Below, in pieces: positions 1 through 12,695 of a stretch of DNA of 64,000 nucleotides (its first letter is position 1; every line of letters starts with the position of its first letter). The notes under the pieces were generated by a model. The model saw nothing but the letters and a program-made list of their open reading frames with translations. It had not been told where the DNA came from and ran no database searches. The DNA is from Chamaecyparis obtusa. Taxonomy: Eukaryota > Streptophyta > Pinopsida > Cupressales > Cupressaceae. A program made the translations under genes and the position numbers. The stretch is taken from positions 710,001 to 774,000 of the forward strand of contig BSBK01006398.1 of the NCBI GenBank assembly GCA_027943335.1. Reading direction: 5' to 3'.

Positions 1-750
1 ATTCAACCTCTTTCTTAGGTTTCCTTAATACTACCTCTATTAGGTCAATACATCTTTTGCTGCTTAATCTCCTTCGTATATCTTAAGGTTAGGTCAGATT
101 CATTGAATCTGTCCTACATTTTGTTCTTTGGCTTATCTTTGAAATATCTCAAATCTCTTAAAGATTTACAATAAAACATTTTACAGTGCATTAAATGCTT
201 TCATACAATCAATAAATAAAGTCAACACATTTTACATAATTCAAGAATTCAACCATGTCAGCTAGAAATTTGAATTCTTCAACAAATGCAAAATACAGAC
301 TCTTAGTCAATACTATGTCCAACTTCTCAGTCTTCTCTAGAAAGCCCGGTCACCACATAAAATTTTTCCTCGGCTAACACTATCTTCCTTGGCAATTAAC
401 TAGTGTTCGATCAACACTATTTTTACTTGGCATTCACTAGCTTGGTCGACACAAACAACACTTGGCTTAAACTAGATTTCTTCACTTATGCTCGGTTAAG
501 CCTACCAATTTAGTCTTCATTCTTACTAAGATAAACAATACATTGTCTTATCATTGTACCACATAATCAAGTACTCATTGAAGTATCAAGATAACTCAAC
601 CTTTCCTTAGGTGCCGTTGTTACCAACCTTGCCTATCCCCTTAGCAACACTCAAATAGATATAGTACTTTCTTAAATAGCAATAGTCTTACCAGTTAAGG
701 TTTGACATCAATGACAATACAACAATTGCTTTAATTGCAGTTTCCAACAT
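1..750. other. AT-rich spacer, nothing recognised
   Basis: No frame of useful length and no repeat structure that I can support. The sequence is T/C-rich on this strand with scattered cttggc/cactag-like words, which could be an old LTR fragment, but no boundary is visible. Confidence 0.5.
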
Positions 751-1835
751 CTAGGTATAGGGTTTAGAGTTCAAATAATAGGATACAAGGTATAGAGTTG
801 AGTGTTAAAGTATAGGATTTAACATTGAGGGCATATTTTTTAGGACTTATAATTTAGAGTATAGGGTTTAGAGTTAAGGCTATTGGGTATACAGTTGAAC
901 ATAGAGGGTATAAGGTATAGTGTTGATATTTGAGGTTATTTAGTAGAGGATATAGTATTTATGGATGAGGATAATTAGGGAATATGATAAAGGTTTTAAG
1001 GTATAAAACATTAGGAGAGTAGGGTTTAGGTTTGAGAATATAGTATTGAGGGTTGAGGGTATATGGTTGAGAAATAAGGTTATTAGGTTTATGATCAAGG
1101 TTTTTGTATTATTTAATGTCGATTTAGAATTTTAGTATACATGAAGTTAATGGTATTGGGTTTAGAGCCTAGGGTTCAGGGTATGTTCTTAAGGGTAGAT
1201 AGTAAAGGTTATACAGTTGGGTATTTAGGGATGAGGGTATGTGGTTTATGTTTTAGGATTGATTATTTGGGTTTTAGTGCCTAGGGATGAGGGTTTATAA
1301 ATTAGGGTTGGTGCTTACAATTTATGATGGAGAGTTGATCATTGATATTTTAGAGAAGAAATTAAAAATATAGGTTTTAGAGTTATAATATCAATGTCAA
1401 TTTTAAGATTTTACTTTATATTATATAGGTTATTATATTTAGGTTTGACATTATAGGATTTAGTGTTAATATTATAGGATTTAGGGTTAATTTTTTATCA
1501 TATCGGCCTGAGGGCCTGGGATTGATGGATACAATTTATGGTATAGGGAATAGTATATGGTACAAGGTTTAATGTATATGAACTTTATGTCCTTGATTGA
1601 GCCACATGGTTTAGTGTTGATGACATAAGTAGGGTTTAGGTTTAAGTGTATATATATAGGGTTGAGGGTATAGAGTACATGGTTTCATGTACAATTTTGA
1701 GGGTTTTGTGTATATCATTTAGAGACAAGGATTGAGGCTATAAGGCATATGATTGTGGCTTGTGGGTATAGGGTATATGATTAAGTGTATAAGTTTAGAG
1801 GTTTAACATCTAGGGCCTAAGATTAACAATGAGGA
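750..1835. repeat. Degenerate telomere-like minisatellite
   Basis: About 1.1 kb is dominated by irregular G-rich words such as gggtttag, gggttgagg, ggtatagggt and aggtttagag, all on one strand. They look like diverged derivatives of the plant telomere unit TTTAGGG mixed with a TATAGGG variant. There is no perfect tandem run, so this is an old interstitial block, not a telomere. The block ends at the TG/AG microsatellite. Confidence 0.55.
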
Positions 1836-1841
1836 TTAGAG

Positions 1842-1842
<1 letters not shown>

Positions 1843-1902
<60 letters not shown>
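1843..1902. repeat. Compound (TG)n(AG)n microsatellite
   Basis: About 18 TG units pass directly into about 12 AG units. It closes the telomere-like G-rich block. Confidence 0.95.
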
Positions 1903-2182
1903 GGTTTTATAAAATAAATTTAGAAGAATTCTAAAGTTTCTAAAATTTTGTAAAATTTTTCTAATGTTTTTCTATTTTTTTTAATTTATGAAAATATTCT
2001 ATTTTATTTGTTTAGCAATATAACTTGATAAAAAAGAAAAAAGAAAATATATATATTTGAGTAAAAGAATTTTAAAGCCTAATAATAGACTAATTTTTTT
2101 TTTAAACATGTAAAATAGAAGTAAAAATAACAAAGAAAGGAAAAACTTAGTACATACTTGATATAGTAATGCTGGAATGTAA

Positions 2183-2256
2183 GGAAATGTAGCACAATGG
2201 TAGCCAAAGGTCTCCTCTTCAGCTAACGAGGTTCACTAGAAGCATTGTTGAGCCCA
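2183..2256 (+). other. tRNA-like / SINE-head-like sequence
   Basis: The stretch reads like a degenerate tRNA: a TAGCACAATGGTAG segment resembles the D-arm and A box, and about 45 bases later GAGGTTCACTAGAA resembles a B box (GGTTCRANNCC). The acceptor stem is not convincing and no CCA or A-tail is seen. A tRNA-derived SINE remnant is possible; chance similarity is also possible. Confidence 0.2.
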
Positions 2257-2356
2257 AATATACTATTGGTAATGATAGAATAACTTTGACTTTAGGCTTA
2301 TGAATTGTTTTTGGAATGGTTCTTAAAATGCCTTCGATCAAAGACCTCCAAATATG

Positions 2357-2463
2357 GGCCTTCAATCAAAGGAGGGTATTTGATTGAAGACCCTTACATA
2401 AGGGTCTTCAATCAAAGGAATGAGGACACTTCGGTCAATAGGCCCACTTAGATTGAAGGCCCT
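2357..2463. repeat. Nested foldback with perfect 18-bp palindrome
   Basis: At 2379-2396 and 2399-2416 lie TTTGATTGAAGACCCTTA and its exact reverse complement, separated by two bases. Around it, GGGCCTTCAATC (from about 2357) and GATTGAAGGCCC (to about 2463) form a second inverted pair with the same core word. The core CTTCAATCAAAGG recurs in both orientations. On either strand this would fold into a long hairpin. Confidence 0.9.
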
Positions 2464-2464
2464 T

Positions 2465-5400
2465 TTTTGCAGCCTCCACATCCCCACAGTTTTCCTTTGT
2501 GGAAAAATTATAACCCACAATTGTAGGATCACTTGAATATGTACAAAAAAAAATCATAAAGATGAAACACATATCTAAATTGGACTTAATTAGATGAGGA
2601 ATGATGAAAGATCTATAAGAATGAAAATAAATCACGTTTATAAACAAATCATATGAAATTTTCACTTCGCACAAGAACAATGCTTTCGATGATTACACAA
2701 ATTCACAAATTGACTAGGGCAAAAGCAAAAATGTAGGAGCCAATGGGTAAAATGTTATGACAATATCTACATGCAAAATGTGATCACTAAGTATAGTGAA
2801 ATGTGCAAAACATAGTCAAGAAACACGGATTGGTGAAGGAAAGCCATCTTATGCAAATCTTCTTACTACACAAAATGTGATAGTAAAGACATGTTGCATG
2901 AAGTGCTCTAGACAATGCTAGCTCTACAAAATCCTAGAGGTAAAACAATAAGTAATGTCACAAATAATCAATGTCAATTGGACAAAGAATTATTTCCTCT
3001 AATTTTTGTCTAATAATTCAAAAATACCACTAGCAAAATTACAGAGAACGAATGAGAAAAAGAAGAAAACTATATTAAAAATTATTTATCAAAATTTGAG
3101 CGCTACAAACCATAGGATAAGCAATATATTATTCCATTGGTAGTGGTTTTGAGAGGTAAAAAATATAATTATATCCTTATTATATATTGCATTACAATAT
3201 ATAGTTAATATATATTTCTTTTCTTATATATCATAAATTAAATTAAATTATGAAATATTATAGTAATTAATATAAACTATCAAATATCTTTTAAAATGAT
3301 ATTATAAGTTTGCTATTCCAATTGATTCATAATAATTATTTTCTAGATCATTGGATTGTGTGTGGTGATTTTCAACTCAAGTTTCATTATTGGTCACATT
3401 TGTCATGTTGTATCAAATGTCAATCAAAATTCTTAATAAAAGGTAGAGCTTCCAAGGAAGAGTATTACATGTAACCATATTGAAGTTGAATTCATTTTGA
3501 AATGTGATGAACTAAATCAGTCTCTCTTATGCTACTTCAATCAATTCACAATAAAACAAATAATGAATCATAAATATTTTTGTGCTATAGAGCTCTACAG
3601 GAACTCCAAACACAATTTTTTGTAGCCTCCTCAATGAAAAAATATTGAAACCAATTAATATTTATTTTCATGTTTGCTCCCTTTCTTGAGATGTATATAA
3701 TATGTCTCGATAAAAATATGACATGTGGGTTTGTTTTTGCCAAAATGTCAAAGCATAAACTAGGCACATAGACTATTTGGTAGAATGTGGGCATTCTTCT
3801 ATATGGTACAAACTAGCTCATACCAGCTTGGACAACTACTATTTAATTCTACAAGGCAAATACTTCGTGATAACAGAGTGGTCATTTTCTTTGAACAAAA
3901 TTGTAGGCTATGAAGTGACATATTCATTGGAAACTAACTATAAATAATTATTTTAAACATAATTCCACAAGAAAGAAATATTAGGAATATATTGAATAGC
4001 TAGTGAAGCGTGAAAAAATGAAGAATTTTTTAACTCTTTAAAGTTAGAGAAGAATTTAGATTTTATGCTCCCTTTTCATATATCTTTGACATACCTATTG
4101 CATACCAAGATGTAATTGCTATTTATTTCTAAGTAATTACCTAATTTTAAAAATAAAATAAAAATATTAATAATACTATTTTCAATTTTCAAATAGTACC
4201 TGCATTTTCAAATATAAATAATAGTTCTGTTAAAATAAAATAAAATTCTAATTTATCATTTTTTTTTTAATAAATAAGGCACTCTAACTAAAATTTTAAA
4301 ACGAAGAGTCAATCCTATCGAATGGAGCATTTCTACTAATTGAAGCATGCAAAAATACGATAACAAACATGATTTGTTTCCCTCTTTATTGTCCCAATAC
4401 AATAAAGCGGAACTCAATGTTAGACCCCGATTTCGACAACGAGGCCTTATTTCGTCCATTCACTTTCGACACTCGTTGAAAATTGGCATCAAATAGCATT
4501 AAAGTCAGTAAGGATTTTGTCGCACCAGCCTGGAACTCGTGCGCCCTCACTTTTTTATTCTACAATAATTCCCATTTTTCTCATCTTTTTCCAATCTTTT
4601 GGAATTTGATAATCTTTTAAGGCTTCATTTGAATCCTCGTAAAGGAAACGTCTATTTCAGGATTGCAGGCAATAATGATTATAATTCAATCAACGGCAGT
4701 ACATGCAAAAACATCCAAAGTGAATTGTAATTCTTTGGCTTTGTGCAAAAGCTGTCTTCATTGTTGTGAGGTTTATGATTGACATGAAGAGAATATTTGG
4801 GTGGGAATGGTACGGCCATTTAAACAAGCTTTTGTCCCCCGTGCATGTCATCCACAAATCTAATTCTTACCAAACATTCATCATGAGAGTGATTATTAAA
4901 TTCGATCTCAAATGTAATCAACATGGCTTTATTGATCATGCTCAAATTATCGTGCTTTATTTAAAATCCCTCCTTTCATTTTAATACAGATTTCAGTGTG
5001 TTGTTTGAATGTATAGCATCTTTACATTTATTCTGTATAAGATCTATTTTTGTTGGTACTATGAACGTTTATAATATTAGTCTGTAGGAGTGATTTTTCC
5101 AGTTCTTGCAGTATTTATAAGATTCTTTACTAAATAAATTGTTTATATTTTTGTATCATATTTAAAATTTTCATTTGAAATTTTTGGGCATTCTTACAAG
5201 AAGATTAATGGTGATTGAACATGTTTATTAGGTTTGCACGACAATTGTTAAGTAGACATAATACACCTTCAAATTGAATACAAATATTGTGTATTTCATT
5301 GATGAGAGAGAAGAGTGAAAGGAAGTTTAGGTGTAAAAAAACTATCTAAACTGATCCAAGAGGAAATATGAGTAAGAAATAAGAAATAATGAAATCATTC

Positions 5401-7100
5401 ACCATAAAATAATGATGTATCTTGGGAAAATTCATTGAGACAAAGTTCAATCTTTTAATTTTGACCTGATGTATTGATTAATAACAATTTAGCTACAATG
5501 CATTCTAAGGAATGAGCTTTTGCAAGAGACAAAATTAATACTTAGATCTAGAGTAATACACAAAATATAACAATGGCTAAAAAATAGACTATACAAACTC
5601 TATCTTGAAAGTAGTCAATAAATAGAGAAACCAATATAGGAAACTATCAAATGGGAGTCACAATTGATGAAGCCATACCACCGAAAAATGGTGCCTTGAT
5701 TCCTTAATTAAATTCGAACACCCTTCTCCAAATAATTTTTCTATAAGATCTATGATAACATGTCATAGCTATTCTCTTAATAAAACAGTCTAAATTCTCT
5801 TTATGATAGTCAAATTGACATGTTAGAAGTTCATAAATATTATTTCATTCTTGAAGTGAAATCCTAAATTCTACAAGCCTTAACTTTTGATCTATAAATC
5901 CAGTTTATCTCTTTTAAAAGATAATGATGATCTTGAAGAGATCCATGTTAGCATAGTCTACTTTATTTAGTTGAATCCCTTTTTTTTTTGTAAATTTTAA
6001 GGTTAAAAATAACATTTATAGCCCAAGAAAGTATATCTAAACATTTGAATATAATGTTAAGACACATATCCTAACATTCTCTCATTTTTTCAATATCTCA
6101 CATGAACAAAGGTAATACAAAAATGTCAACTATTTGCTAACAAATTTTCAATAATTTAAGCTTATATATTCATATTGGATTTCTCATATCATCTACAAAA
6201 ATTTCCATTACTGTAAAATTCATCCAAAAGTACCTTTCCACCTTCCACTAAATCATTAGTAAATTAATAGTGTACAACAATATACTTCATTTGAATGTAA
6301 AATATTCAAGTTCTTTTGTAAATTGATGTTAGTTTATCTATGAGAATAAATTCTAATATATATATTTTTTATGCATCCTAATATTTTACAAAATTATCAA
6401 ATTTCAAATAGAATTACAAAAAAATAATATATCATCAACATATAAATTCTAGTAATGATAAGTGATCAACATTCCATTTATAATAAGCATGATGTCTAAT
6501 ACTTATACTTAACAAAACTTAATTGTATACCATATGAATTAAATTTTATATATCGCACAAGATAGGAGAGTTTTCAAACCCATATAAAGAACTCTTCAAC
6601 TAAGAAAATACTTTTTTTTATGCTTCTCAATATAGTGACCTAGCCATGCCATATTAAAAATTTTTCCTTGAGACCATTATGTAAATAATTTATCTTGATA
6701 TTTATTTTCTTAGCCTCAAGATAAAAAAATAAATTATATAATTATTAGCATCCTAATTCATGCCAAATTTGGAATAGGAGATAAAATATCCTCACAAGGA
6801 GCATGGTCTAGGTATGAATACCATTTGGAAGCTAATCATGTTTTTTATTCTCAATCTTACCACAAAATCCCAACTTCACACATTTATGGTTAGCTGGTTT
6901 TCATCTATTAGAAAAAAGAATTGAGTCTCATGCATTATTCTTTGCTAGTAAAATCAAAATCACAACTTTCAATTTCCAACTTATTTATTCTAAAATCATT
7001 AATATTAAAAAATACATTGAAAATTAGGTAAGGTATAACCTTGTGAGCTTGTCTATTTGATCTAATATTCTACAACCAATCTCAAACTTTAATAGAACAC
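2465..7100. other. AT-rich spacer without recognised gene
   Basis: About 4.6 kb without a convincing coding frame; the open frames are short and have no family resemblance. A slightly GC-richer patch near 4390-4550 has no identifiable content. No LTR, PBS or terminal repeat is visible. Confidence 0.5.
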
Positions 7101-7439
7101 TCATTTGCAATCACTGTGTTTCCATCCCTTTGGAAAAAATACCAACTCGCAGGCATCATTATTCTCTAGTAAAACCATTTCCTCATTCAAGGGTCCTAAC
7201 TTTCTAGGAAACATAATAATCCCTTTCCATTTCCTCCTTAATTGTTCAAAAATAATTGATGTCAGGAAAGAAGGAACATATACATCTAAAGTTATGATTA
7301 AGTTCAATCGGGAAAGGGCTTGATCCCAATAGAAAGTAACATTAATTCATATAGAAGTTCAAAAGAAATTTACAACCAATGAGTTCAGCTAGAAAAAATA
7401 AACCAACAAAATATCCAATAACTAAACTAAATAGAGTCC

Positions 7440-8165
7440 AACAACAACAAAGGCAACTAAATTGAAAGAATTTGGACTTCCTTCCACTCCTCATTGAGTT
7501 ATTTGAGAGTGTCTAGAGAAGAAGTCTTTATGGGGTGATGTATAACAACATTTGAGCTAGATCCCTCTTTAGCCATAACAGGTCCCTCCTTTTATGACTA
7601 GGTAGAAATCAACTGAGTCTTATTACGTTTCCTCCTTTTGGTTTTCTTGTTCTCTAGCTCTTCTTCTAGGGTGTTATAATAGGAAGTCATTTTTTATATC
7701 ATGTCCTTTCTAAACTTGACCAATTCAACCAATTTCATGTTTATCTGATTTTGGTCCCCTTTAACATTACCCAAATCACTTATCATTTCCCATTTTTCTT
7801 CATCAAAGGGAATAGGGGCTTTGAGATCTGAAATTTGGTTCTATATAATGCCCTAGTTGTCTAGTTTTTTAGCTAATTCCTTGACAATTTCCCACACACT
7901 AGTGTCAATATTGGAGTTAGAACAACCACCAACTCTAATTTCAGCCTCAAAAATAGCTTCCAATACATTGATTTTATTTCTCTTTGTGTCAAGTTGGACT
8001 ATTAATCGGTTGATAATAGAATTATAAAGCTTGTACAAAATGCATAGTTCATCAACCTTGCTCACTTTTAGGGAATAAACAGGAAGATCATCTGTTGATG
8101 TGGGGTTCCTCAAATGGGGTGGGGAAACATTGAGGGGAACTTTGGGGTCATTAGGGTACTTTTAA
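7440..8165 (-). pseudogene. Decayed unknown frame, possibly transposon-derived
   Basis: Reading the minus strand downward from about 8165, one frame stays open for about 100 codons (to 7853). It encodes a charged, helix-prone stretch (Ile/Leu/Glu/Lys-rich, around SIINRLIVQLDTKR). It then continues with sporadic stops through Lys/Glu-rich sequence, including a RRKRNK basic patch, to about 7440. The composition looks like a gag-like or nuclear coiled-coil protein, but I recognise no family. There is no good ATG; the first usable start is a non-ATG codon. Could be a fragment of an unrecognised retroelement or chance. Confidence 0.25.
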
Positions 8166-8419
8166 GGTTTGGGAATAGGGGAAAGGTATTTAGGCAGTTG
8201 ACAAGTAATGTTGGTAGGGGGATTTTCAGGGGATGAAGCTAACTCGATAGGCCAAGAAGATACAAAATCCATCAACACAACAACGATATTGATGTTGAGA
8301 GATTTCATCTTTTCTTTACTTAACCCTAGTAGAAGTCGTCAAGGTGGGGAGAACCAAGGGAGGATGAGTGGCCTTAGGGATAGCCATAGGTTTACTATAA
8401 CTATAGGAAAGCTATAAAT

Positions 8420-10560
8420 TTGCAGCTATCTCTTCTACTTGGTCATCTAGAAAAGCTAAAGTGGGTGATCCCACAATATATACATAATTTTATGCATAAG
8501 GTCTCAGAGGTCTTGCTCGAATGATTACAAGTGATTAATAATCTACATTTACACTATGAAGAAATAAAAAAATTGTCACTTGCCTAATTTCCCTATGGTT
8601 AAAAAATTGAATGTAAAATTATCACTTTAAATTCCTAATTTTATCTAGGCTACAAAAATTCATTTAATAAGAAAGGCTATTATTTAGCCTAAAATTTCTA
8701 CATTGTGTAGCCTATTATTAATGATTTTGTTGTTGTTTATTATAGTAATGTCTAGCTAAATTTGATGCATCATGGTGTTTCCTAGAAGCTTGTAGCTCTT
8801 CCCCACCTTTTATGGTATTATGGTCATGCACAAAATGCCTTGAATTTGATGCATGATTATTTCAAACATTTAAGGCCTAAACTATTAACTTGGCATAATG
8901 TCATTTTAGGAGACGGGGCAAAAATTTCTATAGATTTCTCCCAGTTGTTAGATGTTTCTATGTTGGAAATTCATTTTTACATTTAAAACAATAGGAATTC
9001 ATCTATTATGTCCAATGCAACTATCAATACTAATTTTTCAATTCGCTCCAAGTTGTTAGTTATTTCTAATTCATTCATACAAATCCAAGATAAAGGTACC
9101 AAGGTTGTACTAGAATTGCAACATCTCCAAACCTTGATAGAATAGTGAGAGTTATCTTGCTATATGTAATCATATCATCTAGTGAAGAGGCATGGTTTCT
9201 TGAAGTCCACTCATTACTACTAGAAAAGTTTTAGAATGGCTTTCAATCCACCTCCATCATTTCTCACTCGACAACATTTTGGTTGGACTCTTCCAAAGTA
9301 AATTGAGTATCCACCTCTCAATCATTCCTATGTCTTCTCATTCATGTAGATTGGCTCATCATGATTGGGGAAAATTCCCAACTCTTGTTGGCTTTCATTA
9401 CCAAAGATTATTTGAATTCCTAACAAGAAGTTCATAATAGGAAGAAAAAAACTACTAATGATTTAAAAATTAATGAGTTGATAAATTACGTGACCTCTAG
9501 AAAGATTGGAGTTGACAAGCTTTAACAACTGTGGTCGGTTACATTATTCCCTCTCAATGACATTGTCACGTCCATCACAAAAAAAAACAATTTTAAATCT
9601 AACTTTTTAAAAGAAATCCGATTTCATGTTGGCTCTGAAATTTTATAAAGGCCTTTTAAATCACTATAAATCTACGTCAAAACATATAAAATTCATATAA
9701 ATTCTTTTAAAGCAGCTTTGGGCAGCCGCCACAGTTCATCGATTTATATTGTTAAGTATTTTCTTAACAAATGCCCATGTTCATGCACACAACTTAAAGC
9801 AGATTTTTCTTTATAATCATTACTTTTCAAGTGCTTGAATCTGGATAGAACTTTTAAGAGACATTCATCTAACATCTTGAAATAGATTTATACAACTTTT
9901 CTTTCCCAGTGTTATGAAAAGTCATAGAGATTTATCCACCTTTAAAGACCCACCTTTTAAGAGGCGGCTGAATTTGAAACAAAGAAGTTAAACCCATCCA
10001 TAAAATATAGATTGAAACATAATTAAAGCTGAAAATCAGAATTAGACAAAATAATTATAACATTTAGATATCTGCCATAATGGTTAAGAAAAAGGTAAGT
10101 AAAATCTGCATCAAGTTGTTTTCCGCGCTGTGTCTTTTGTGCTACTTTATTGAAGATATTTTTAATGAGTTCTTAAACAAAAAATTTGGATTGCCGGAAG
10201 ATAGAACTTACATGGAGCTTAAGTTTGCTATAATTCCTCCATCCATTATTTTTTTATTTTGTTCTTCTTTCCTTAATCTTTATACATTTTGTTAATATTA
10301 ATTTTTTAGTTTTCGTAATATCTTTCTTATCAAAACTCTGTTATATTTATACAAATACATTTATATCTATGTACATGTATATACATATATTTATTTTAAA
10401 AAGTAAATTATTATTAGATTTACTTTTAGTATATTAATTATATAGTTTTAATAGATTAAATTTATATCTATTTTTAAAAAAAGAAATATAATATTAAAAT
10501 ACATTCTTATCAGAGTCCAACAACAAATACTAATAATGGGGGTAGAGAAATGGTTGAGTG
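8420..10560. other. Spacer without recognised gene
   Basis: About 2.1 kb of AT-rich sequence. The part from 8880 to 9540 reads like very old coding DNA, but every frame is interrupted and I cannot assign it. No terminal repeats seen. Confidence 0.4.
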
Positions 10561-10966
10561 CAAGTCTCCGCATTACGCACGCTAGCGCTAAGAAACCTTA
10601 GTAGGGTTTCCTCTGCCTATTTTTCTCATGCTACAACAAGTGGGCAGACATTTTTTTTGCAGGGGTGAATCAATTGGAAGGGTTTGAAGTGGTGTCTCTA
10701 TGTGTTTGTAGGTTTTGTCTATTAGGGGCAGGATGTTTGCTATTGTTTTGGACAAGGGATAGCAATTTTTTTTGTGGTTAGGTGTGTGTTTTCTATTGCA
10801 TCTCCTCTCTCTATTTTGTGTGCTTAGTGTGTGGTTTGAGTGGGGGGTTTAGAGTGATTATTTTGTTGGTTGGGATTTATGTGTAGGAGTGGGTTTGCAT
10901 GGAGGATTAATGAAGGACCATGCTATTCAAGGATGTCAAGATTGGGAGCAACCCTTCTATGTGCAT

Positions 10967-11135
10967 GTTACAACTAACGATTTTTTGTTGCACCAAAAGA
11001 TCTACTTGTTAATGCCCGATACAACCAATAGACTTATAAAAGATACAAGAGGCAGTTAATCCATGTCACGAACCATGGTTGCACTAAAAAGACAAGGAGA
11101 CCAAGGGCACAATTAGTCTTTATCACCATTGCAAC
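10967..11135 (-). repeat. TRIM 3' terminal repeat
   Basis: Downstream terminal repeat in minus-strand order. It is directly repeated at 11191-11363 with visible substitutions, so the insertion is not recent. The inner edge is approximate. Confidence 0.7.
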
Positions 11136-11176
11136 AATCCCCTCAGTGCAAGCACAAGGTTCGAACCTATGACCAA

Positions 11177-11188
11177 GCTCTGATACCA
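11177..11188 (-). promoter_or_regulatory. TRIM primer binding site (tRNA-iMet)
   Basis: Minus strand reads TGGTATCAGAGC, the canonical 12-base complement of the 3' end of plant initiator tRNA-Met. Confidence 0.9.
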
Positions 11189-11190
11189 CT

Positions 11191-11363
11191 TTACAATTAG
11201 TAGTTTTTGTTGCACCAAAAGACCAACTTGTTAATGCATGATACATCTAGTAGACTTATAGAAGACACAAGAGGTGGTTAAGCCATGTCATGAATCACTG
11301 CTCCACTAAAAAAAAAAGGAGATCAAGGGCACGATCAGACTTGCTCACTAGTGTACCACCACA
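11191..11363 (-). repeat. TRIM 5' terminal repeat
   Basis: Upstream terminal repeat in minus-strand order, beginning TGTGGTGG at 11363 and ending two bases before the tRNA-Met primer binding site. Confidence 0.7.
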
Positions 11364-12695
11364 TGCATGAAAATCCTACATTCCAGGTGAGTGGTATGGT
11401 CATTGGAGAAAATTCTTCTTAGATTGGCATTTTTAGGCCTATGAAGGTTAATGGATAGTTAGCTAAGACTGATAATAGACTAGTTCTCTTGATTCCTCCT
11501 GATTCCGTTGAGGAAGACATTGATTATTTATAATGTTTTGATATGCAATTTTATGGGAATTTGAGTGTCATTGCCCCTTTTGGAGTCATGGTCCCATCAC
11601 ACATGAAATCCAAAAGGAGAAATCGAAGTCATGTTGGCTTCCAATAACTAATTTTTGGTGGGTTTTTCATGCATACATCAAATATAAACAAAGTATTTGA
11701 AGTGAGGGCCTAATTTTATAATCAAGTTGGCATATTTATCAAGTTCTGACATATTGGTTTTAATCTATAGAAGAGATTTCATCAACTGTTCCAACTTGAG
11801 TGAGTATTCCATGGTTTTCCTTGGAATTTTGGAGAGAGGATGTCTATAATTTAGTTGTAACATAGATTGGCAAGCTAGTGGGTCCTTCATGACAAATTAT
11901 GGGGAAAATAATAATCACTTATGCTCATGTTTGTGTAGAAACTCATTTAAGAAAGCCTTTAATTGACTCCATATAAATCTAGTTGGGTCCACATTCTTGG
12001 ATCTAAAAAATTGATTATGAAACTCTTACATTTTGATGTATATTCAATAAATATGGGCATCTACGATTGATGTGTCGTAAATCTAAACTTGTAGGGGCCT
12101 TTAGAGGGGGACTATTCAATTTAATTCCTAAACAAATAAAAAGGAAGGCCCCTATGATGGAATATAAGGTTTTTAGTATTCTTGATGCTTTGTATGAGAG
12201 ACATTCCTATGAGGTTTTCAATAGGATTGATGATCTCTATGATCTAGATATATTTTGGGGATATTGTAAAATATACCAATGGGCTAGGAACTTTTTGGTA
12301 TTGGAGATCTTGATAGTTATTATGAAACTAATGTTTATATTAGTTTATGTGAGGAGGGTTTAGGTGTGCAAAGTGATACAAATACACCATTGAGGGCCTC
12401 AATAGAATTGGGGTTAAGTGGAGGTAATGAAATTAATGATGTTATAGGTATTGTATGATCCAGGTCTACTGTGGAGATATATTTTCAAGAGGATAATAAA
12501 AGTAAGGGCTCCACTTCCATTTTGGGTAGTCATCAATGAATACTTAAAAAAAATTAACTCTTAACAAGAACCCAAAGGTTGGTAGGAAGAAGGATCAAGA
12601 GAAGGTAAAACTGGTTGGAGAGATATTAGTGGAGTTTAGAGCTTTGAATACCATTGACTCCCACTTTTCTCCATCTAAATAACAAATTTTTTTTA

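Larger units (their letters stand above)
10962..11369 (-). mobile_element. TRIM (miniature LTR retrotransposon), minus strand
   Basis: Two direct repeats of about 160-170 bp (10967-11135 and 11191-11363, offset about 222 bp) flank a core of only about 55 bp. On the minus strand the first repeat is followed by TGGTATCAGAGC (11188-11177), the classic primer binding site for initiator tRNA-Met, and a purine run GAGGGG precedes the second repeat. TGCATG occurs at 10962-10967 and 11364-11369, a direct repeat at the two ends consistent with a target duplication. Non-coding and non-autonomous. It lies inside LINE-A ORF1, so it is younger than LINE-A. Confidence 0.8.
10910..12363 (+). pseudogene. LINE-A ORF1 (DUF4283-like), interrupted by TRIM
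   Basis: From an ATG at 10910 the frame runs into the TRIM at 10967 and continues after it at 11364-11370. Downstream, with many stops and frame changes, it resembles the RNA-binding ORF1 of plant L1 elements: around 11.6-11.85 kb a DUF4283-like core, near 11.94 kb a stretch like the usual 'R-x-C-V-E-x-x-L-x-K-P-L' strand, and near 12.03-12.09 kb a zinc-knuckle-like KYGHLRLMC that has lost one Cys. The tail to 12363 is open for 98 codons. ORF1 proteins bind the element RNA; this copy cannot make one. Confidence 0.55.

Noticed and set aside
750..1835. True telomere or subtelomere
   Set aside because: No perfect TTTAGGG run and the block is internal with ordinary transposon-rich sequence following.
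7101..7323. Overlapping 68- and 72-codon frames on both strands
   Set aside because: Mutually overlapping, no family resemblance; expected by chance in AT-rich DNA.
10080..10295. 71-codon plus frame with hydrophobic tail
   Set aside because: Isolated, AT-rich, no promoter or family signal; not distinguishable from chance.
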